A stretch of DNA of 44,078 nucleotides from HGM04593 sp045644465 (GCA_045644465.1 JAZRGV010000041.1:1-44078), one strand, 5' to 3'. Shown: positions 24,467 through 34,067, counted from the first letter of the stretch. The notes: a model not told the origin generated them from the letters alone. Made by a program: numbers and translations.

Positions 24467-27217
24467 TTATTTGGAAAGTTTCTGTATGCTCTCTTTAAGC
24501 ATAGCAATCTTTTCTGTAGCGTCAGACTGTTTCTTGCGTTCTATTGCAATAATCTTTTCAGGAGCCTTGCTCACGAAGTTAGGATTGTTGAGCTTTGCCT
24601 CAACGCTCTTAAGGAATTTCTCGTGGTATGCAAGCTCTTCCTGCATCTTTGCTATTTCGGCATCTTTGTCGATAAGTGAACCCATAGGAACAGCGAATTC
24701 GCTTGTGCCCACGCGGAACGATACGGCAGTATCGTCGGGTGTAGCAACATTCTCCATTGCTGAAAGGTTCGCCATTTTGGTTATTACGCTTTCAAGGCCT
24801 GCAACAGGAGACTCGCCTACAATCTGCAAAGCAAGTGGCTCGCGTGGTGACAGGTTCTTCTGCTGACGGATGGCGCGTATGTTACCGATGACCTCTTTTG
24901 ATACTGCAATCTTTGCGAGGAATGCCTCGTTATATTCTGTTGCCAGCTCCTTGACGCTCTGTACCATAAGGCTCTCGCCCTCTTTGCGCTCCTTGATGCT
25001 CTGCCACAACTCCTCTGTGATGAAAGGCATGAATGGGTGGAGCAAACGCAACAGGCTGTCGAAGAAGCCGAGTGTTGCCTCGTATGTAACAGCATCGATA
25101 GGTGAGCCGTAGGCTGGTTTAACCATTTCGAGATACCATGCCGAGAATTCGTCCCAGAACAATGAATATACATTCATCAATGCTTCGTTCAAGCGGTATT
25201 TGCCGAACTGGTCCTCGAGCAGTGTTGCCGACTTGGCAAGTGTCTCTTTGAAGTATTCTATCGCAAGTTTAGAACTTTCGGGCTGCTCGATATCGCTGCT
25301 TACGTTCCAGCCCTTGACAAGGCGGAATGCGTTCCAAATCTTGTTACAGAAGTTACGTCCCTGCTCGCATAGGCTCTCGTCGAAGAGAATGTCGTTACCT
25401 GCAGGTGCCGATAACATGATACCCATGCGGACACCGTCGGCACCATAGCGTGCGATAAGGTCGAGTGGGTCGGGGCTGTTACCGAGTGACTTGCTCATCT
25501 TACGGCCCAACTTGTCGCGTACGATACCTGTGAAATATACATTCTTGAACGGCATCTCGCCCTGATATTCATAGCCTGCCATAATCATACGTGCTACCCA
25601 GAAGAAAATGATGTCCGGACCGGTAACAAGGTCGTTAGTGGGGTAGTAGTAGCTTATCTCTTTGTTGCCCGGATCGAGAATGCCGTTGAACAACGAGATT
25701 GGCCACAACCATGAGCTGAACCATGTGTCGAGAGCATCCTCGTCGTGACAAAGTTCCTCTGCTGTGATATTTTCATAACCTGGGATTGCCTGTGCCAATT
25801 TGAGTGCCTCTTCGCGTGTCTCTGCAACAACAAATTTCTCGTCGGCACCTTCTGCTACGGGCAAGAAATATGCAGGGATACGGTGGCCCCACCATAGCTG
25901 GCGGCTGATACACCAGTCCTGAATGTTTGCAAGCCAGTTGTTGTATGTTGTCTTGTATTTTGTAGGATAGAACTTAAGCTGGTCTTCCATTACCGGTGGC
26001 AATGCTATGTCTGCGAAGTGCTGCATACGCAAGAACCACTGCATGCAAAGACGTGGTTCAACAGCTGTATCTGCGTTGCGCTCGCTGTATCCCACCTTGT
26101 TGTCGTAGTCCTCAACCTTTTCGAGCAGCCCTGCTTCTGCAAGATCCTTTGCTATCTGTGTACGCACCTCCATACGATCCATACCTACATACAATCCTGC
26201 AGCCTCGCTTATAGTCGCGTCGGCGTTGAAGATATCTATTGTCTCAAGATTGTGTGTCTTGCCAAGCATGTAGTCGTTTGTATCGTGTGCTGGTGTTACC
26301 TTCAAACAACCTGTACCGAATTCAATCTCTACATAACGGTCCTCGATTACCGGAATTACACGGTTTACAAGAGGTACGATAACGTTCTTGCCCTTGAGCC
26401 ATGTGTTCTTGGGGTCTTTAGGGTTGATACACATCGCGGTGTCGCCCATAATAGTCTCGGGACGGGTTGTTGCAACAACGGCATAACGTCTGCCCTCTGC
26501 ATCGCGGTGCAGTATCTGATGCTTTACTGTAGGGTCAAAAGCATCTGTTGCTGCGAGTGTTACGGCATCGGCCTCTTCGCCATCATTGCTTCCGGCTGCC
26601 TCGTCAACATAATACTTCAAATAATAGAGTTTGCTCTTTTCCTCTTTATATATAACCTCTTCGTTGCTGAGCGCGGTCTGTGCCTTTGGGTCCCAATTGA
26701 CCATACGCAAGCCACGATAGATAAGTCCTTTGTTGTACAAGTCGCAGAAAACCTTGATAACGCTCTCGCTACGCACCTCGTCCATAGTAAACGATGTACG
26801 GTCCCAGTCGCACGATGCACCAAGCTTACGCAACTGCTTTAGAATGATGCCACCGTGTTCGTCGGTCCACTCCCATGCATGTTTGAGGAACTCTTCGCGT
26901 GTGAGGTCGCTCTTCTTTATTCCCTGCTCTGCAAGTTTCTTGACAACCTTTGCTTCGGTAGCGATTGATGCGTGGTCGGTACCCGGTACCCAACAAGCGT
27001 TCTTGCCGAGCATACGTGCGTGGCGTACAAGAATATCCTGAATGGTGTTATTCAGCATATGGCCCATATGAAGCACACCGGTTACATTGGGTGGCGGAAT
27101 AACAATGGTGTATGGTTCTCTCTCGTCGGGCTCTGAATGGAAAAGGTTGTTTTTCATCCAATATTCGTACCACTTCTCTTCAACTTCAGCGGGTATATAA
27201 GTACTTGCTAAACTCAT
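24467..27217 (-). CDS. valS: Valyl-tRNA synthetase
   Basis: Class I aminoacyl-tRNA synthetase that charges tRNA-Val. The HIGH motif appears as PPPNVTGVLHMGHMLNN and the KMSKS motif as GRKMSKSLGNSPDP. Between them is the CP1 editing domain that removes mischarged threonine. The C-terminal coiled coil (about 855-916, KMQEELAYHEKFLKSVEAKL) is the ValRS tRNA-binding arm. Length 916 is normal. It is the first gene of the long minus-strand run, with a TAACTTTG box 53 bases upstream. Confidence 0.97.
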   Translation of the reverse strand: MSLASTYIPAEVEEKWYEYWMKNNLFHSEPDEREPYTIVIPPPNVTGVLHMGHMLNNTIQDILVRHARMLGKNACWVPGTDHASIATEAKVVKKLAEQGIKKSDLTREEFLKHAWEWTDEHGGIILKQLRKLGASCDWDRTSFTMDEVRSESVIKVFCDLYNKGLIYRGLRMVNWDPKAQTALSNEEVIYKEEKSKLYYLKYYVDEAAGSNDGEEADAVTLAATDAFDPTVKHQILHRDAEGRRYAVVATTRPETIMGDTAMCINPKDPKNTWLKGKNVIVPLVNRVIPVIEDRYVEIEFGTGCLKVTPAHDTNDYMLGKTHNLETIDIFNADATISEAAGLYVGMDRMEVRTQIAKDLAEAGLLEKVEDYDNKVGYSERNADTAVEPRLCMQWFLRMQHFADIALPPVMEDQLKFYPTKYKTTYNNWLANIQDWCISRQLWWGHRIPAYFLPVAEGADEKFVVAETREEALKLAQAIPGYENITAEELCHDEDALDTWFSSWLWPISLFNGILDPGNKEISYYYPTNDLVTGPDIIFFWVARMIMAGYEYQGEMPFKNVYFTGIVRDKLGRKMSKSLGNSPDPLDLIARYGADGVRMGIMLSAPAGNDILFDESLCEQGRNFCNKIWNAFRLVKGWNVSSDIEQPESSKLAIEYFKETLAKSATLLEDQFGKYRLNEALMNVYSLFWDEFSAWYLEMVKPAYGSPIDAVTYEATLGFFDSLLRLLHPFMPFITEELWQSIKERKEGESLMVQSVKELATEYNEAFLAKIAVSKEVIGNIRAIRQQKNLSPREPLALQIVGESPVAGLESVITKMANLSAMENVATPDDTAVSFRVGTSEFAVPMGSLIDKDAEIAKMQEELAYHEKFLKSVEAKLNNPNFVSKAPEKIIAIERKKQSDATEKIAMLKESIQKLSK

Positions 27218-27269
27218 AATAAATGTGCTATTTTATTTTTTATATAATTATTCCAAATTAAGCTATTTG

Positions 27270-27277
27270 CAAAGTTA
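27270..27277 (-). promoter_or_regulatory. Putative valS -7 box (TAACTTTG)
   Basis: Exact match to TAnnTTTG on the minus strand, 53 bases before the valS start. It is separated by 20 bases from the opposite-strand box at 27298. Confidence 0.5.
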
Positions 27278-27297
27278 ACTCTTATTATTAAATTATT

Positions 27298-27305
27298 TAT
27301 CTTTG
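27298..27305 (+). promoter_or_regulatory. Putative mazG -7 box (TATCTTTG)
   Basis: Exact TAnnTTTG match, 22 bases before the mazG start. No -33 TTTG is visible at normal spacing. Confidence 0.5.
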
Positions 27306-27327
27306 CAGGGAGAAAAAAATAAAAATT

Positions 27328-28113
27328 ATGCATAATAGAAAAGAAATTATTGAGTCGTTCAACCGTTTTTTGGACGTTCTTGACGAATTGCGCGAAAAAT
27401 GTCCATGGGACCGAAAGCAAACAAACCAGTCGTTACGCCCCAATACTATAGAGGAATGTTATGAATTATCGGATGCTCTTGTTGCCGATGATACACCTAA
27501 TATCTGCAAGGAGCTTGGAGATGTGTTGCTACATGTTGCCTTTTATGCAAAGATTGCGACCGAGAAGGGACAGTTTGATTTGAAAGATGTATGTGATCGT
27601 CTGTGTGACAAGCTCATATACCGTCACCCTCATGTATTTGGCGATGTGGTTGCAGAGACTGCGGGTGAAGTGTGCAAGAATTGGGAACAGTTGAAGATGA
27701 CCGAAAAGGATGGAAATAAAAGCATACTCAGCGGTGTGCCAAACTCAATGCCTTCATTGATAAAGGCTTATCGTATGCAGGAGAAGGCCGCAAACGTGGG
27801 CTTTGACTGGGAAAACAAAGAGGATGTGTGGAACAAGGTACGCGAGGAGATTGCTGAGGTTGAGTGCGAGATGAAACGCGGTAATAATGAGAATGTTGAA
27901 AAGGAATTCGGCGATTTACTTTTCAGCCTTGTCAATGTGGCGCGTCTGTACGATATAAACCCTGACAATGCTTTGGAACAGACAAACAATAAATTCCGTA
28001 ACCGTTTTACATATCTCGAGAACCGCTCCCGCGAGCAGGGACGTAACTTGAAAGAGATGTCTCTTGCCGAGATGGATGAACTTTGGAACGAAGCAAAAAA
28101 GGATGAACAATAA
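27328..28113 (+). CDS. mazG: Nucleoside triphosphate pyrophosphohydrolase MazG
   Basis: Hydrolyses (d)NTPs to the monophosphate and pyrophosphate, cleaning aberrant nucleotides. Two tandem MazG domains are visible. Each has metal-binding EExxE/ExxD helices: EECYELSDAL with ELGDVLLHVAF in the first (about 38-80), and EEIAEVECEM with EFGDLLFSLVNVARL in the second (about 165-215). CPWDRKQTNQSLRPNTIEE is the family signature. Length 261 is close to the E. coli protein. The stop codon lies in the loop of the terminator hairpin shared with aroE. Confidence 0.95.
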   Translation: MHNRKEIIESFNRFLDVLDELREKCPWDRKQTNQSLRPNTIEECYELSDALVADDTPNICKELGDVLLHVAFYAKIATEKGQFDLKDVCDRLCDKLIYRHPHVFGDVVAETAGEVCKNWEQLKMTEKDGNKSILSGVPNSMPSLIKAYRMQEKAANVGFDWENKEDVWNKVREEIAEVECEMKRGNNENVEKEFGDLLFSLVNVARLYDINPDNALEQTNNKFRNRFTYLENRSREQGRNLKEMSLAEMDELWNEAKKDEQ

Positions 28114-28127
28114 AGTTCATCCTTTTT
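28096..28127. terminator. Bidirectional terminator between mazG and aroE
   Basis: AAAAAGGATGAAC (28096-28108) pairs perfectly with GTTCATCCTTTTT (28115-28127). The mazG stop TAA (28111-28113) is in the loop. The A-tract and T-tract on either side let it work in both directions, and aroE ends 5 bases away. Confidence 0.85.
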
Positions 28128-28131
28128 GATT

Positions 28132-28878
28132 TTAATCGTTCCATATATCCCACGATGCCAACGCTTGCAGATACCACATCTCGTAACCGCTTTTTGTTGT
28201 TGCACCTTGTTCTGCTCCTTTTTGTAGAAATAGTGTGTTCTCGGGGTTATACACAATGTCGTATAACAGGTGGCCGGAACCAAGCATTCCATATGGAATA
28301 TCGGGGCATTGGTCTATACCGTGTCCGACCATTCCAAGCGGGGTGCAGTTGACAATGAGTGTATGACTCTCTATAATCTCTTTTGTGATATCGCTGTATG
28401 CAATTTTTTGTTCTCCTGCATTGCGTGAAACAAACAGATATTCTATACCAAGCTGTTTAAGAGAATAAGCGATAGCCTTTGATGCACCGCCTGTACCCAG
28501 TATGAGTGCCTTGCTGTGCTTGCCTTTTACAAGTTCTTCTATAGAACGAGTAAACCCTATGACATCGCTATTGAAACCTTGAAGATGCGCCTTGCCTTCG
28601 CTGTCGTGTGTTACCTTTACTACATTTACGGCGTCAATCTCTTTTGCTCCCTCGCTCAGCCCTTCGAGATAGGCCATAACCTTTTGCTTGTAGGGGATAG
28701 TTACATTAAAACCGCACAGCTCGGGGTTTTCTGCAAGAATACGGGGCAGTTCCTCGATGCTCTCTATCTCAAATGGTATGTACTGTGCGTCTATCCCTTC
28801 GTTCTTGAACTTGTTGTTGAAAAACGCAGGTGATGCCGACTGTGCCAAAGGGTATCCTATGATTCCGTATTTTTTCAT
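28132..28878 (-). CDS. aroE: Shikimate dehydrogenase
   Basis: NADPH-dependent reduction of 3-dehydroshikimate to shikimate in aromatic amino-acid synthesis. GYPLAQSASPAFFNNKF binds substrate, NVTIPYKQKVM carries the catalytic lysine and LILGTGGASKAIAYSLKQLG is the NADPH loop. The start at 28878 overlaps the ubiE stop as ATGA, which fixes it; the ATG at 28902 would add eight residues. 248 residues, as usual for Bacteroidetes AroE. Last gene of the phoH operon. Confidence 0.95.
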   Translation of the reverse strand: MKKYGIIGYPLAQSASPAFFNNKFKNEGIDAQYIPFEIESIEELPRILAENPELCGFNVTIPYKQKVMAYLEGLSEGAKEIDAVNVVKVTHDSEGKAHLQGFNSDVIGFTRSIEELVKGKHSKALILGTGGASKAIAYSLKQLGIEYLFVSRNAGEQKIAYSDITKEIIESHTLIVNCTPLGMVGHGIDQCPDIPYGMLGSGHLLYDIVYNPENTLFLQKGAEQGATTKSGYEMWYLQALASWDIWND

Positions 28879-29609
28879 TTTGTTGCAATGTAAAGGGTAC
28901 AAATTCCGCCTGTCAGACGGCTGAAACTAACTTCGCTGAATCCGGCTCTCTTGATTGCACTTTCAAGAACTTCTCCTTGTGGGAACGAAGCAATTGAGTC
29001 GGGCAAGTATTTGTATGCTTTGGTATCTTTTGAGAACAGTCGGCCTATAAATGGCATGATGAATCGTGCATATATGGGGAATAACTGTTTCATTGGAAAT
29101 TTAACAGGTGTGGAAAGTTCCAGAAGAACAAGCTTTCCGCCTTTGCATAACACGCGGCACATTTCGCCTAACGCTCTGTCAAGTTCTTGAAAATTGCGTA
29201 TTCCGAATGAAGATGTTACTGCGTCGAAACTGTTGTCGGGGTAGGAGAGTGCAGTACAGTCCTCTTTCTCGAAGCGGATGTTCGTAACACCTCTCTTTTT
29301 GCATTTCTTACGTGCTACCTGCATCATTCCTTCCGAAATGTCGCAACCGATGATAATCTCGGGTTTTAGTTTCTTCTCTATAAGCAAGGCCAGGTCGCCG
29401 GTGCCTGTTGCAATGTCAAGCACTTTGCGCGGAGCAAATGGCTTTAACGACAATATGGCGCGTCTGCGCCATATTTTGTCGATAGTCATGGATGCTATAT
29501 AGTTGAATTTGTCATATTCGGGAGCAATGTTGTTGAACATCTCTTCAATCTGTTCAACCTTCTTGCCTTCGTCGCTATATGGCTTCAATAGCTCGTGACT
29601 GTAGCTCAT
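28875..29609 (-). CDS. ubiE: Demethylmenaquinone methyltransferase
   Basis: SAM-dependent methyltransferase for the last step of menaquinone synthesis; in this anaerobe the menaquinone branch (menG activity) is the relevant one. KVLDIATGTGDLALLIEKKL is SAM motif I; IIGCDISEGMM and SSFGIRNFQELDRALGEM are UbiE/MenG signatures. I chose the ATG at 29609 (MSYSHELLKPY), one base after the purC stop; the longer frame to 29741 runs into purC. 244 residues. It overlaps aroE by 4 bases. Confidence 0.94.
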   Translation of the reverse strand: MSYSHELLKPYSDEGKKVEQIEEMFNNIAPEYDKFNYIASMTIDKIWRRRAILSLKPFAPRKVLDIATGTGDLALLIEKKLKPEIIIGCDISEGMMQVARKKCKKRGVTNIRFEKEDCTALSYPDNSFDAVTSSFGIRNFQELDRALGEMCRVLCKGGKLVLLELSTPVKFPMKQLFPIYARFIMPFIGRLFSKDTKAYKYLPDSIASFPQGEVLESAIKRAGFSEVSFSRLTGGICTLYIATK

Positions 29610-29610
29610 A

Positions 29611-30555
29611 TTACTTTGCGAGATAGTTCTTAACGTTTTCCTCGATGCGTGCGTTGATGTCTTCGCACTCTTCCTTAACAAACTGTTCGCCTGTGATGTT
29701 CTCGAACAACTCGATATATCGGTTGCTGATGCTCTCCACAATCTCGTCTGTCATTTCGGGTACCTGCTGACCCTCTTTGCCTTGGAAGCCGTTATCCATA
29801 AGCCACTCGCGTACAAACTCTTTTGAAAGTTGTTTCTGTGGCTCACCCTTCTCGAACTTCTCTTCATAACCTTCGGCATAGAAGTAACGGCTACTGTCGG
29901 GAGTATGAATTTCGTCCATCAAATATATTGTGCCGTTGTGCTTTCCGAACTCATATTTTGTGTCAACGAGAATAAGACCACGCTCTGCAGCAATCTCTGT
30001 TCCGCGTTTGAAAAGGGCGAGAGTATATTTCTCAAGCAATGCATACTCCTCGGGAGTTGCAAGGCCCTGTGCAAGAATCTCCTCTTTTGAGATGTCTGCA
30101 TCGTGCTCACCAATCTCGGCCTTTGTTGTTGGAGTGATTATTGGCTCTGGGAATCTCTCGTTCTCGCGCATGCCTTCAGGAAGTTTTACGCCACATATCT
30201 CGCGTACTCCGCTCTTGTATGCACGCCATGCCGAACCGCATAGATATCCGCGTACAATCATCTCAACGGGGAATCCCTCGCACATAACACCCACGGTTAC
30301 CATTGGGTCGGGAGTAGCAAGTTTCCAATTGGGGCAAATGTCTGTTGTTGCGTCAAGGAATTTTGCTGCAATCTGGTTCAACATCTGTCCCTTGAATGGA
30401 ATACCTTTAGGTAGCACTACGTCGAAAGCTGAAATGCGGTCGGTTGCAACCATCACCAACTTGTCCTCGACTTTGTAAACGTCGCGTACTTTTCCGTGAT
30501 AAACGCTTGTCTGATTCTCGAATTTGAATTCGGTGTTTGTCAATGCTTTTGCCAT
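29611..30555 (-). CDS. purC: Phosphoribosylaminoimidazole-succinocarboxamide synthase
   Basis: SAICAR synthase: ligates aspartate to CAIR with ATP in purine synthesis. GKVRDVYKVEDKLVMVATDR is the N-terminal signature, SAFDVVLPKGIPFKG the ATP/substrate motif, RGYLCGSAWRAYKSG and LVDTKYEFG the catalytic core. At 314 residues it belongs to the longer Bacteroidetes/yeast-like type rather than the 237-residue E. coli type. Eight bases after phoH. Confidence 0.96.
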   Translation of the reverse strand: MAKALTNTEFKFENQTSVYHGKVRDVYKVEDKLVMVATDRISAFDVVLPKGIPFKGQMLNQIAAKFLDATTDICPNWKLATPDPMVTVGVMCEGFPVEMIVRGYLCGSAWRAYKSGVREICGVKLPEGMRENERFPEPIITPTTKAEIGEHDADISKEEILAQGLATPEEYALLEKYTLALFKRGTEIAAERGLILVDTKYEFGKHNGTIYLMDEIHTPDSSRYFYAEGYEEKFEKGEPQKQLSKEFVREWLMDNGFQGKEGQQVPEMTDEIVESISNRYIELFENITGEQFVKEECEDINARIEENVKNYLAK

Positions 30556-30563
30556 TTTTTTAT

Positions 30564-31550
30564 TTAGTTTTGGTTTTTATTCTCTTTTTTATCGTTTTTT
30601 GCCGTTTCGGCATTCTGTTTCTCGTGTTTCTCGTATGCCTCAACAATTCGCGTTACCAATTTGTGTCGTACTATATCTTTCTTGCTCATGGTAACAAATC
30701 CAATGCCTGGTACTCCGTTCAGTACTTTTTGTGCATGTAAAAGTCCTGAGTTGCTGTGTTGTGGCAAGTCTATTTGTGTGAGGTCGCCCGTGATTATCAT
30801 TTTTGTGTTCATGCCCATACGGGTAAGGAACATCTTTATCTGCTGCGGGGTAGTGTTCTGTGCCTCGTCAAGAATTACTACAGCGTCGTTCAATGTGCGT
30901 CCACGCATGAATGCCAATGGAGCTATCTGAATGACATTGTTATCCATATGTTCCTTTAGCTTTGCCATTGGTATCATATCTTCGAGGGCATCATATAATG
31001 GCTGAAGATACGGGTCAATCTTGTCGCGCATATCACCGGGAAGGAAACCCAATTTTTCGCCGGCTTCAACGGCAGGGCGGCTAAGTATTATCTTCCTTAT
31101 CTCGCGATTTTTGAGTGCCTTGACGGCAAGAGCTATGGCTGTGTATGTCTTACCTGTTCCGGCAGGACCTACAGCAAAGAGCATGTCGTGTTTCTTGTAC
31201 TCTTCTACAATGCGGCACTGGTTCTCGGTGCGTGGATAGATGGGACGTCCGTTGATGTTATATACAATAACATTGCTGTCGTTGCCCTTATCACCTTTTT
31301 TCCCATTTACAGCATCAATGATAGCCTCTTCGGTGAGGCTGTTGTATTTGTTGCAGTACTCTGCAAGCAATTCCACAACCTTGTTGAAACGGTCGAGCTC
31401 CTCCTCGTCGCCCATAGCCTTTATCACATTGTCGCGTGCAACAATGCGTAGCTTGGGGTGTAGTCTTTTGAGCATCTGCAAATGTACATTGCCTGCTCCG
31501 TAAAAGCCTACCGGGTCAATACCGTCGAGAGTAATCAGTCGTTCTATCAT
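30564..31550 (-). CDS. phoH: PhoH family ATPase
   Basis: PhoH/YbeZ-type cytoplasmic P-loop ATPase, linked to RNA metabolism and ribosome maturation. An N-terminal domain (about 1-110) precedes the PhoH domain: Walker A GPAGTGKTYTAIALAVKAL, LSRPAVEAGEKLGFLPGDM and Walker B VVILDEAQNTTPQQIKMFLT. The C-terminus is a charged, disordered K/N/E tail. Length 328 is typical. First gene of the phoH-purC-ubiE-aroE operon, with a well-formed promoter upstream. Confidence 0.94.
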   Translation of the reverse strand: MIERLITLDGIDPVGFYGAGNVHLQMLKRLHPKLRIVARDNVIKAMGDEEELDRFNKVVELLAEYCNKYNSLTEEAIIDAVNGKKGDKGNDSNVIVYNINGRPIYPRTENQCRIVEEYKKHDMLFAVGPAGTGKTYTAIALAVKALKNREIRKIILSRPAVEAGEKLGFLPGDMRDKIDPYLQPLYDALEDMIPMAKLKEHMDNNVIQIAPLAFMRGRTLNDAVVILDEAQNTTPQQIKMFLTRMGMNTKMIITGDLTQIDLPQHSNSGLLHAQKVLNGVPGIGFVTMSKKDIVRHKLVTRIVEAYEKHEKQNAETAKNDKKENKNQN

Positions 31551-31593
31551 TTTCTGCTAATGTGTGTGGAATAGTTTTGCTTTATTCTTTCTG

Positions 31594-31625
31594 CGAAGAT
31601 AATCAATAATCCTTTTATAGCCAAA
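31594..31625 (-). promoter_or_regulatory. Promoter of the phoH-purC-ubiE-aroE operon
   Basis: On the minus strand a TTTG -33 box (31625-31622) is followed after exactly 20 bases by TATCTTCG (31601-31594), a one-mismatch fit to TAnnTTTG. The -7 box lies 43 bases before the phoH start. Confidence 0.6.
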
Positions 31626-31633
31626 TTAAAAAA

Positions 31634-33949
31634 TTACTCAATAATTATCTCGTCAATAAAAATCCAGCCCGGTTTACCTATGGCGGGATGCCATGCGGGA
31701 ATGCTGTGCTCAACAAGTGCTTTAATCTTTACATAGCGTGTTTTTGTTGGCTCTACATCGAAGGTATGGTTGTAAATGATGTTAGGGTCTTCGTCGGTGA
31801 GTGATGGATACTCTTTGTCGAGCAGAGCATTGTAATCCTTTCCGTTGTTTGAAACGGCGATGTTGATACCTCTGATATCGAAAACCCAGTCGCTCTTGTC
31901 AACGCTGGTGTCGAACTTGACACACTTTACCTCGGTTGCTTCTTTAAGGTCTATGACAGCTTCAAAGTCATTCTCGCTAAATCCAAGCCAACGTCCTGTG
32001 CGGTAGTTTGGTGTACCTTTCAAACCATCAACCAGAGTAATTGCTCCGTTGAATGTGTAGTTCTTGTGTACAGGCTGTATCAAAGTAATAGGCTTTGCTG
32101 TAGCCTTGTTGAAATGAATGTCTTCGCTGTATGTTCTTGTCTCAAACTTCTCGCCGATACCTTTTGCCTTAACGGTGCATGTGCTTCTTAGCTCAATGGG
32201 GGCTGTGTAGCGTGTTGAGGCTTTTGTTGGCTCACTACCGTCTAGAGTGTAGTAAACCGGTATGTCACCAAGTACACTCAATTCAAGTGTTATGACGTTG
32301 CGTACGGTGTCGGTATTGAATTGCGCCTCTATGTCAAGGATGTGTTTCGCATAGTTGAAATTGTAAACTTCGTATAGGTTGAATAATGGCAACAGACGCT
32401 GTTTGAAATCCTCAAAATCCTTGTTTTCAGCTTCGCTCCATTGTACTTCACAAAGTGCAGCCATACGAGGGAGTTCCATATATTCCACATGCTTGAATGT
32501 GGGAACATATTCAGTCCAAAGGTTTGCCTGAACACCAATGATGTGTTTTTGCTGCTCTGCTGTGAGCGACTCATGCATAGGCTCAAAGCTATAAACCTTT
32601 TCTACAGGTACGTAACCGCCAATAGCCAAAGGCTCCTCGTCGGTGCGTGTTGTCTGGTAGTAATCGAAGTAGAAGAAGTTGTTTGGCGACATTATGCAGT
32701 TGTGTCCTTGTCTTGCTGCTTCGAGACCACCGTCGATGCCACGCCATGAGTGAACGGTTGCGTTTGGCGCAAGGCCACCCTCGAGAATTTCGTCCCATCC
32801 AATAATCTGGCGTCCCTTGCTGTTGAGGAACTTTTCGGCATGTGAAATGACAAAACTCTGCAGATACATCTCTGCACTATGTCTTTCGTCGCCCTTTATG
32901 CCAAGCTCCTTGATGCGTGCCTGACATTTTGGACACTTCTTCCATTGATCTTTCGGACATTCGTCACCACCAACATGAATGTATTCCGATGGGAATATTG
33001 CTATAATCTCTTCAAGTACGTCCTCTATGAATTTAAGAGTCGCATCGTTTCCTGCACATAGCACGTTGTCTGACACTCCCCACATCTTCCATACCTCGTA
33101 TGGGCCTCCAGTACAACCAAATTCAGGGTATGCTGCCAATGCTGCCTGCATGTGGCCGGGAAGGTCAATCTCTGGAATAACGGTTATGTGGCGTTCTGCA
33201 GCATATTCTACAATTTCCTTACACTCTTCCTGTGTATAGAAGAATGGGCCGTAGTGTATGCCGTCATACACACCGCTGTTCTTGCCTATTACAGTCTCGT
33301 CGCGTTCTGCCGCCACAGTAGAAAGCTTTGGGTATTTCTTTATCTCAACGCGCCAACCCTGGTCGTCGGTAAGATGCCAATGGAAACGGTTGATGTTATG
33401 CATGGCAAGCATATCAACGAAACGCTTTATTGAATCGGGTGTAAAGAAGTGGCGCGATACGTCGAGGTGTGCTCCGCGATAGCCAAAGCGAGGATAGTCG
33501 TTTATCTGTACGGCCGGCATTCTTATCTCCTTTGCCTTGCAAACAGGAAGCGATTTGCGCAATGTCTGTATTCCATAAAATACTCCGGCTGCGGTTTTGC
33601 CGGTAACTGCTATTCCGCTGTTGTCTATTCCAAGGTTGTAGCCTTCGCTTTCCCCTATGTGCTCGGCAATCTTCAGTGTTATGCCTTTCTCGATTGCCTT
33701 GTCGGTAACATTTAGTTCTAACGATGTCGATTCTTTTATGTATTGTGCAAGAAACTCTGCGTTGCGCTTAAGTTCCGGATTACCATCGTATGATATCACG
33801 GTGTTGCCGTTGATGTAGAACTCTTCGGCCTCAATAGGGGTTACTTCGTGTGGTAGTGGTACTACGCGGTAGTTTGCTGTGTAGTTCTCATTGTTGCACG
33901 ATGTCAACAGGCAGCATAGGGCAAAAAATCCCAGAAATATCTTTTTCAT
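31634..33949 (-). CDS. GH20 beta-N-acetylhexosaminidase lipoprotein
   Basis: Removes terminal GlcNAc/GalNAc from glycans outside the inner membrane. The signal peptide ends in a lipobox LTSC (Cys18). An N-terminal GH20b domain (about 28-150) is followed by the catalytic barrel with RFHWHLTDDQGWR and HVGGDECPKDQW, where D329 and E330 are the substrate-assisted catalytic pair. A chitobiase-type C-terminal domain (about 545-615, YYTLDGSEPTKAS) and an F5/8 type C carbohydrate-binding domain (about 625-771) follow. This layout is common in Bacteroidetes that eat host mucin or N-glycans. No SusCD pair is nearby. Confidence 0.94.
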   Translation of the reverse strand: MKKIFLGFFALCCLLTSCNNENYTANYRVVPLPHEVTPIEAEEFYINGNTVISYDGNPELKRNAEFLAQYIKESTSLELNVTDKAIEKGITLKIAEHIGESEGYNLGIDNSGIAVTGKTAAGVFYGIQTLRKSLPVCKAKEIRMPAVQINDYPRFGYRGAHLDVSRHFFTPDSIKRFVDMLAMHNINRFHWHLTDDQGWRVEIKKYPKLSTVAAERDETVIGKNSGVYDGIHYGPFFYTQEECKEIVEYAAERHITVIPEIDLPGHMQAALAAYPEFGCTGGPYEVWKMWGVSDNVLCAGNDATLKFIEDVLEEIIAIFPSEYIHVGGDECPKDQWKKCPKCQARIKELGIKGDERHSAEMYLQSFVISHAEKFLNSKGRQIIGWDEILEGGLAPNATVHSWRGIDGGLEAARQGHNCIMSPNNFFYFDYYQTTRTDEEPLAIGGYVPVEKVYSFEPMHESLTAEQQKHIIGVQANLWTEYVPTFKHVEYMELPRMAALCEVQWSEAENKDFEDFKQRLLPLFNLYEVYNFNYAKHILDIEAQFNTDTVRNVITLELSVLGDIPVYYTLDGSEPTKASTRYTAPIELRSTCTVKAKGIGEKFETRTYSEDIHFNKATAKPITLIQPVHKNYTFNGAITLVDGLKGTPNYRTGRWLGFSENDFEAVIDLKEATEVKCVKFDTSVDKSDWVFDIRGINIAVSNNGKDYNALLDKEYPSLTDEDPNIIYNHTFDVEPTKTRYVKIKALVEHSIPAWHPAIGKPGWIFIDEIIIE

Positions 33950-34020
33950 AATAATAAGGTATATAAAAGCTGTGGTATATGTTGTTTGTTATGGTATAAG
34001 TAAAAAGGGAGTTGGAATGA

Positions 34021-34056
34021 AAATGTCCCAAATGTTGCTTAACGTTTGGGACATTT
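34021..34056 (-). terminator. Hairpin after the fasciclin-domain gene
   Basis: AAATGTCCCAAA (34021-34032) pairs perfectly with TTTGGGACATTT (34045-34056), 11 bases beyond the stop at 34068. It lies in the 118-base gap before the GH20 gene, so the two minus-strand genes are probably separate transcripts. Confidence 0.6.
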
Positions 34057-34067
34057 CCTGTATTTTT

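Noticed and set aside
26018..26842. 274-codon plus-strand frame opposite valS
   Set aside because: It is fully inside valS on the other strand, and the cysteine-rich product has no recognisable motif.
29610..29741. N-terminal extension of UbiE/MenG
   Set aside because: The extra 44 residues overlap purC and are unlike the family; the ATG at 29609 gives the normal protein.
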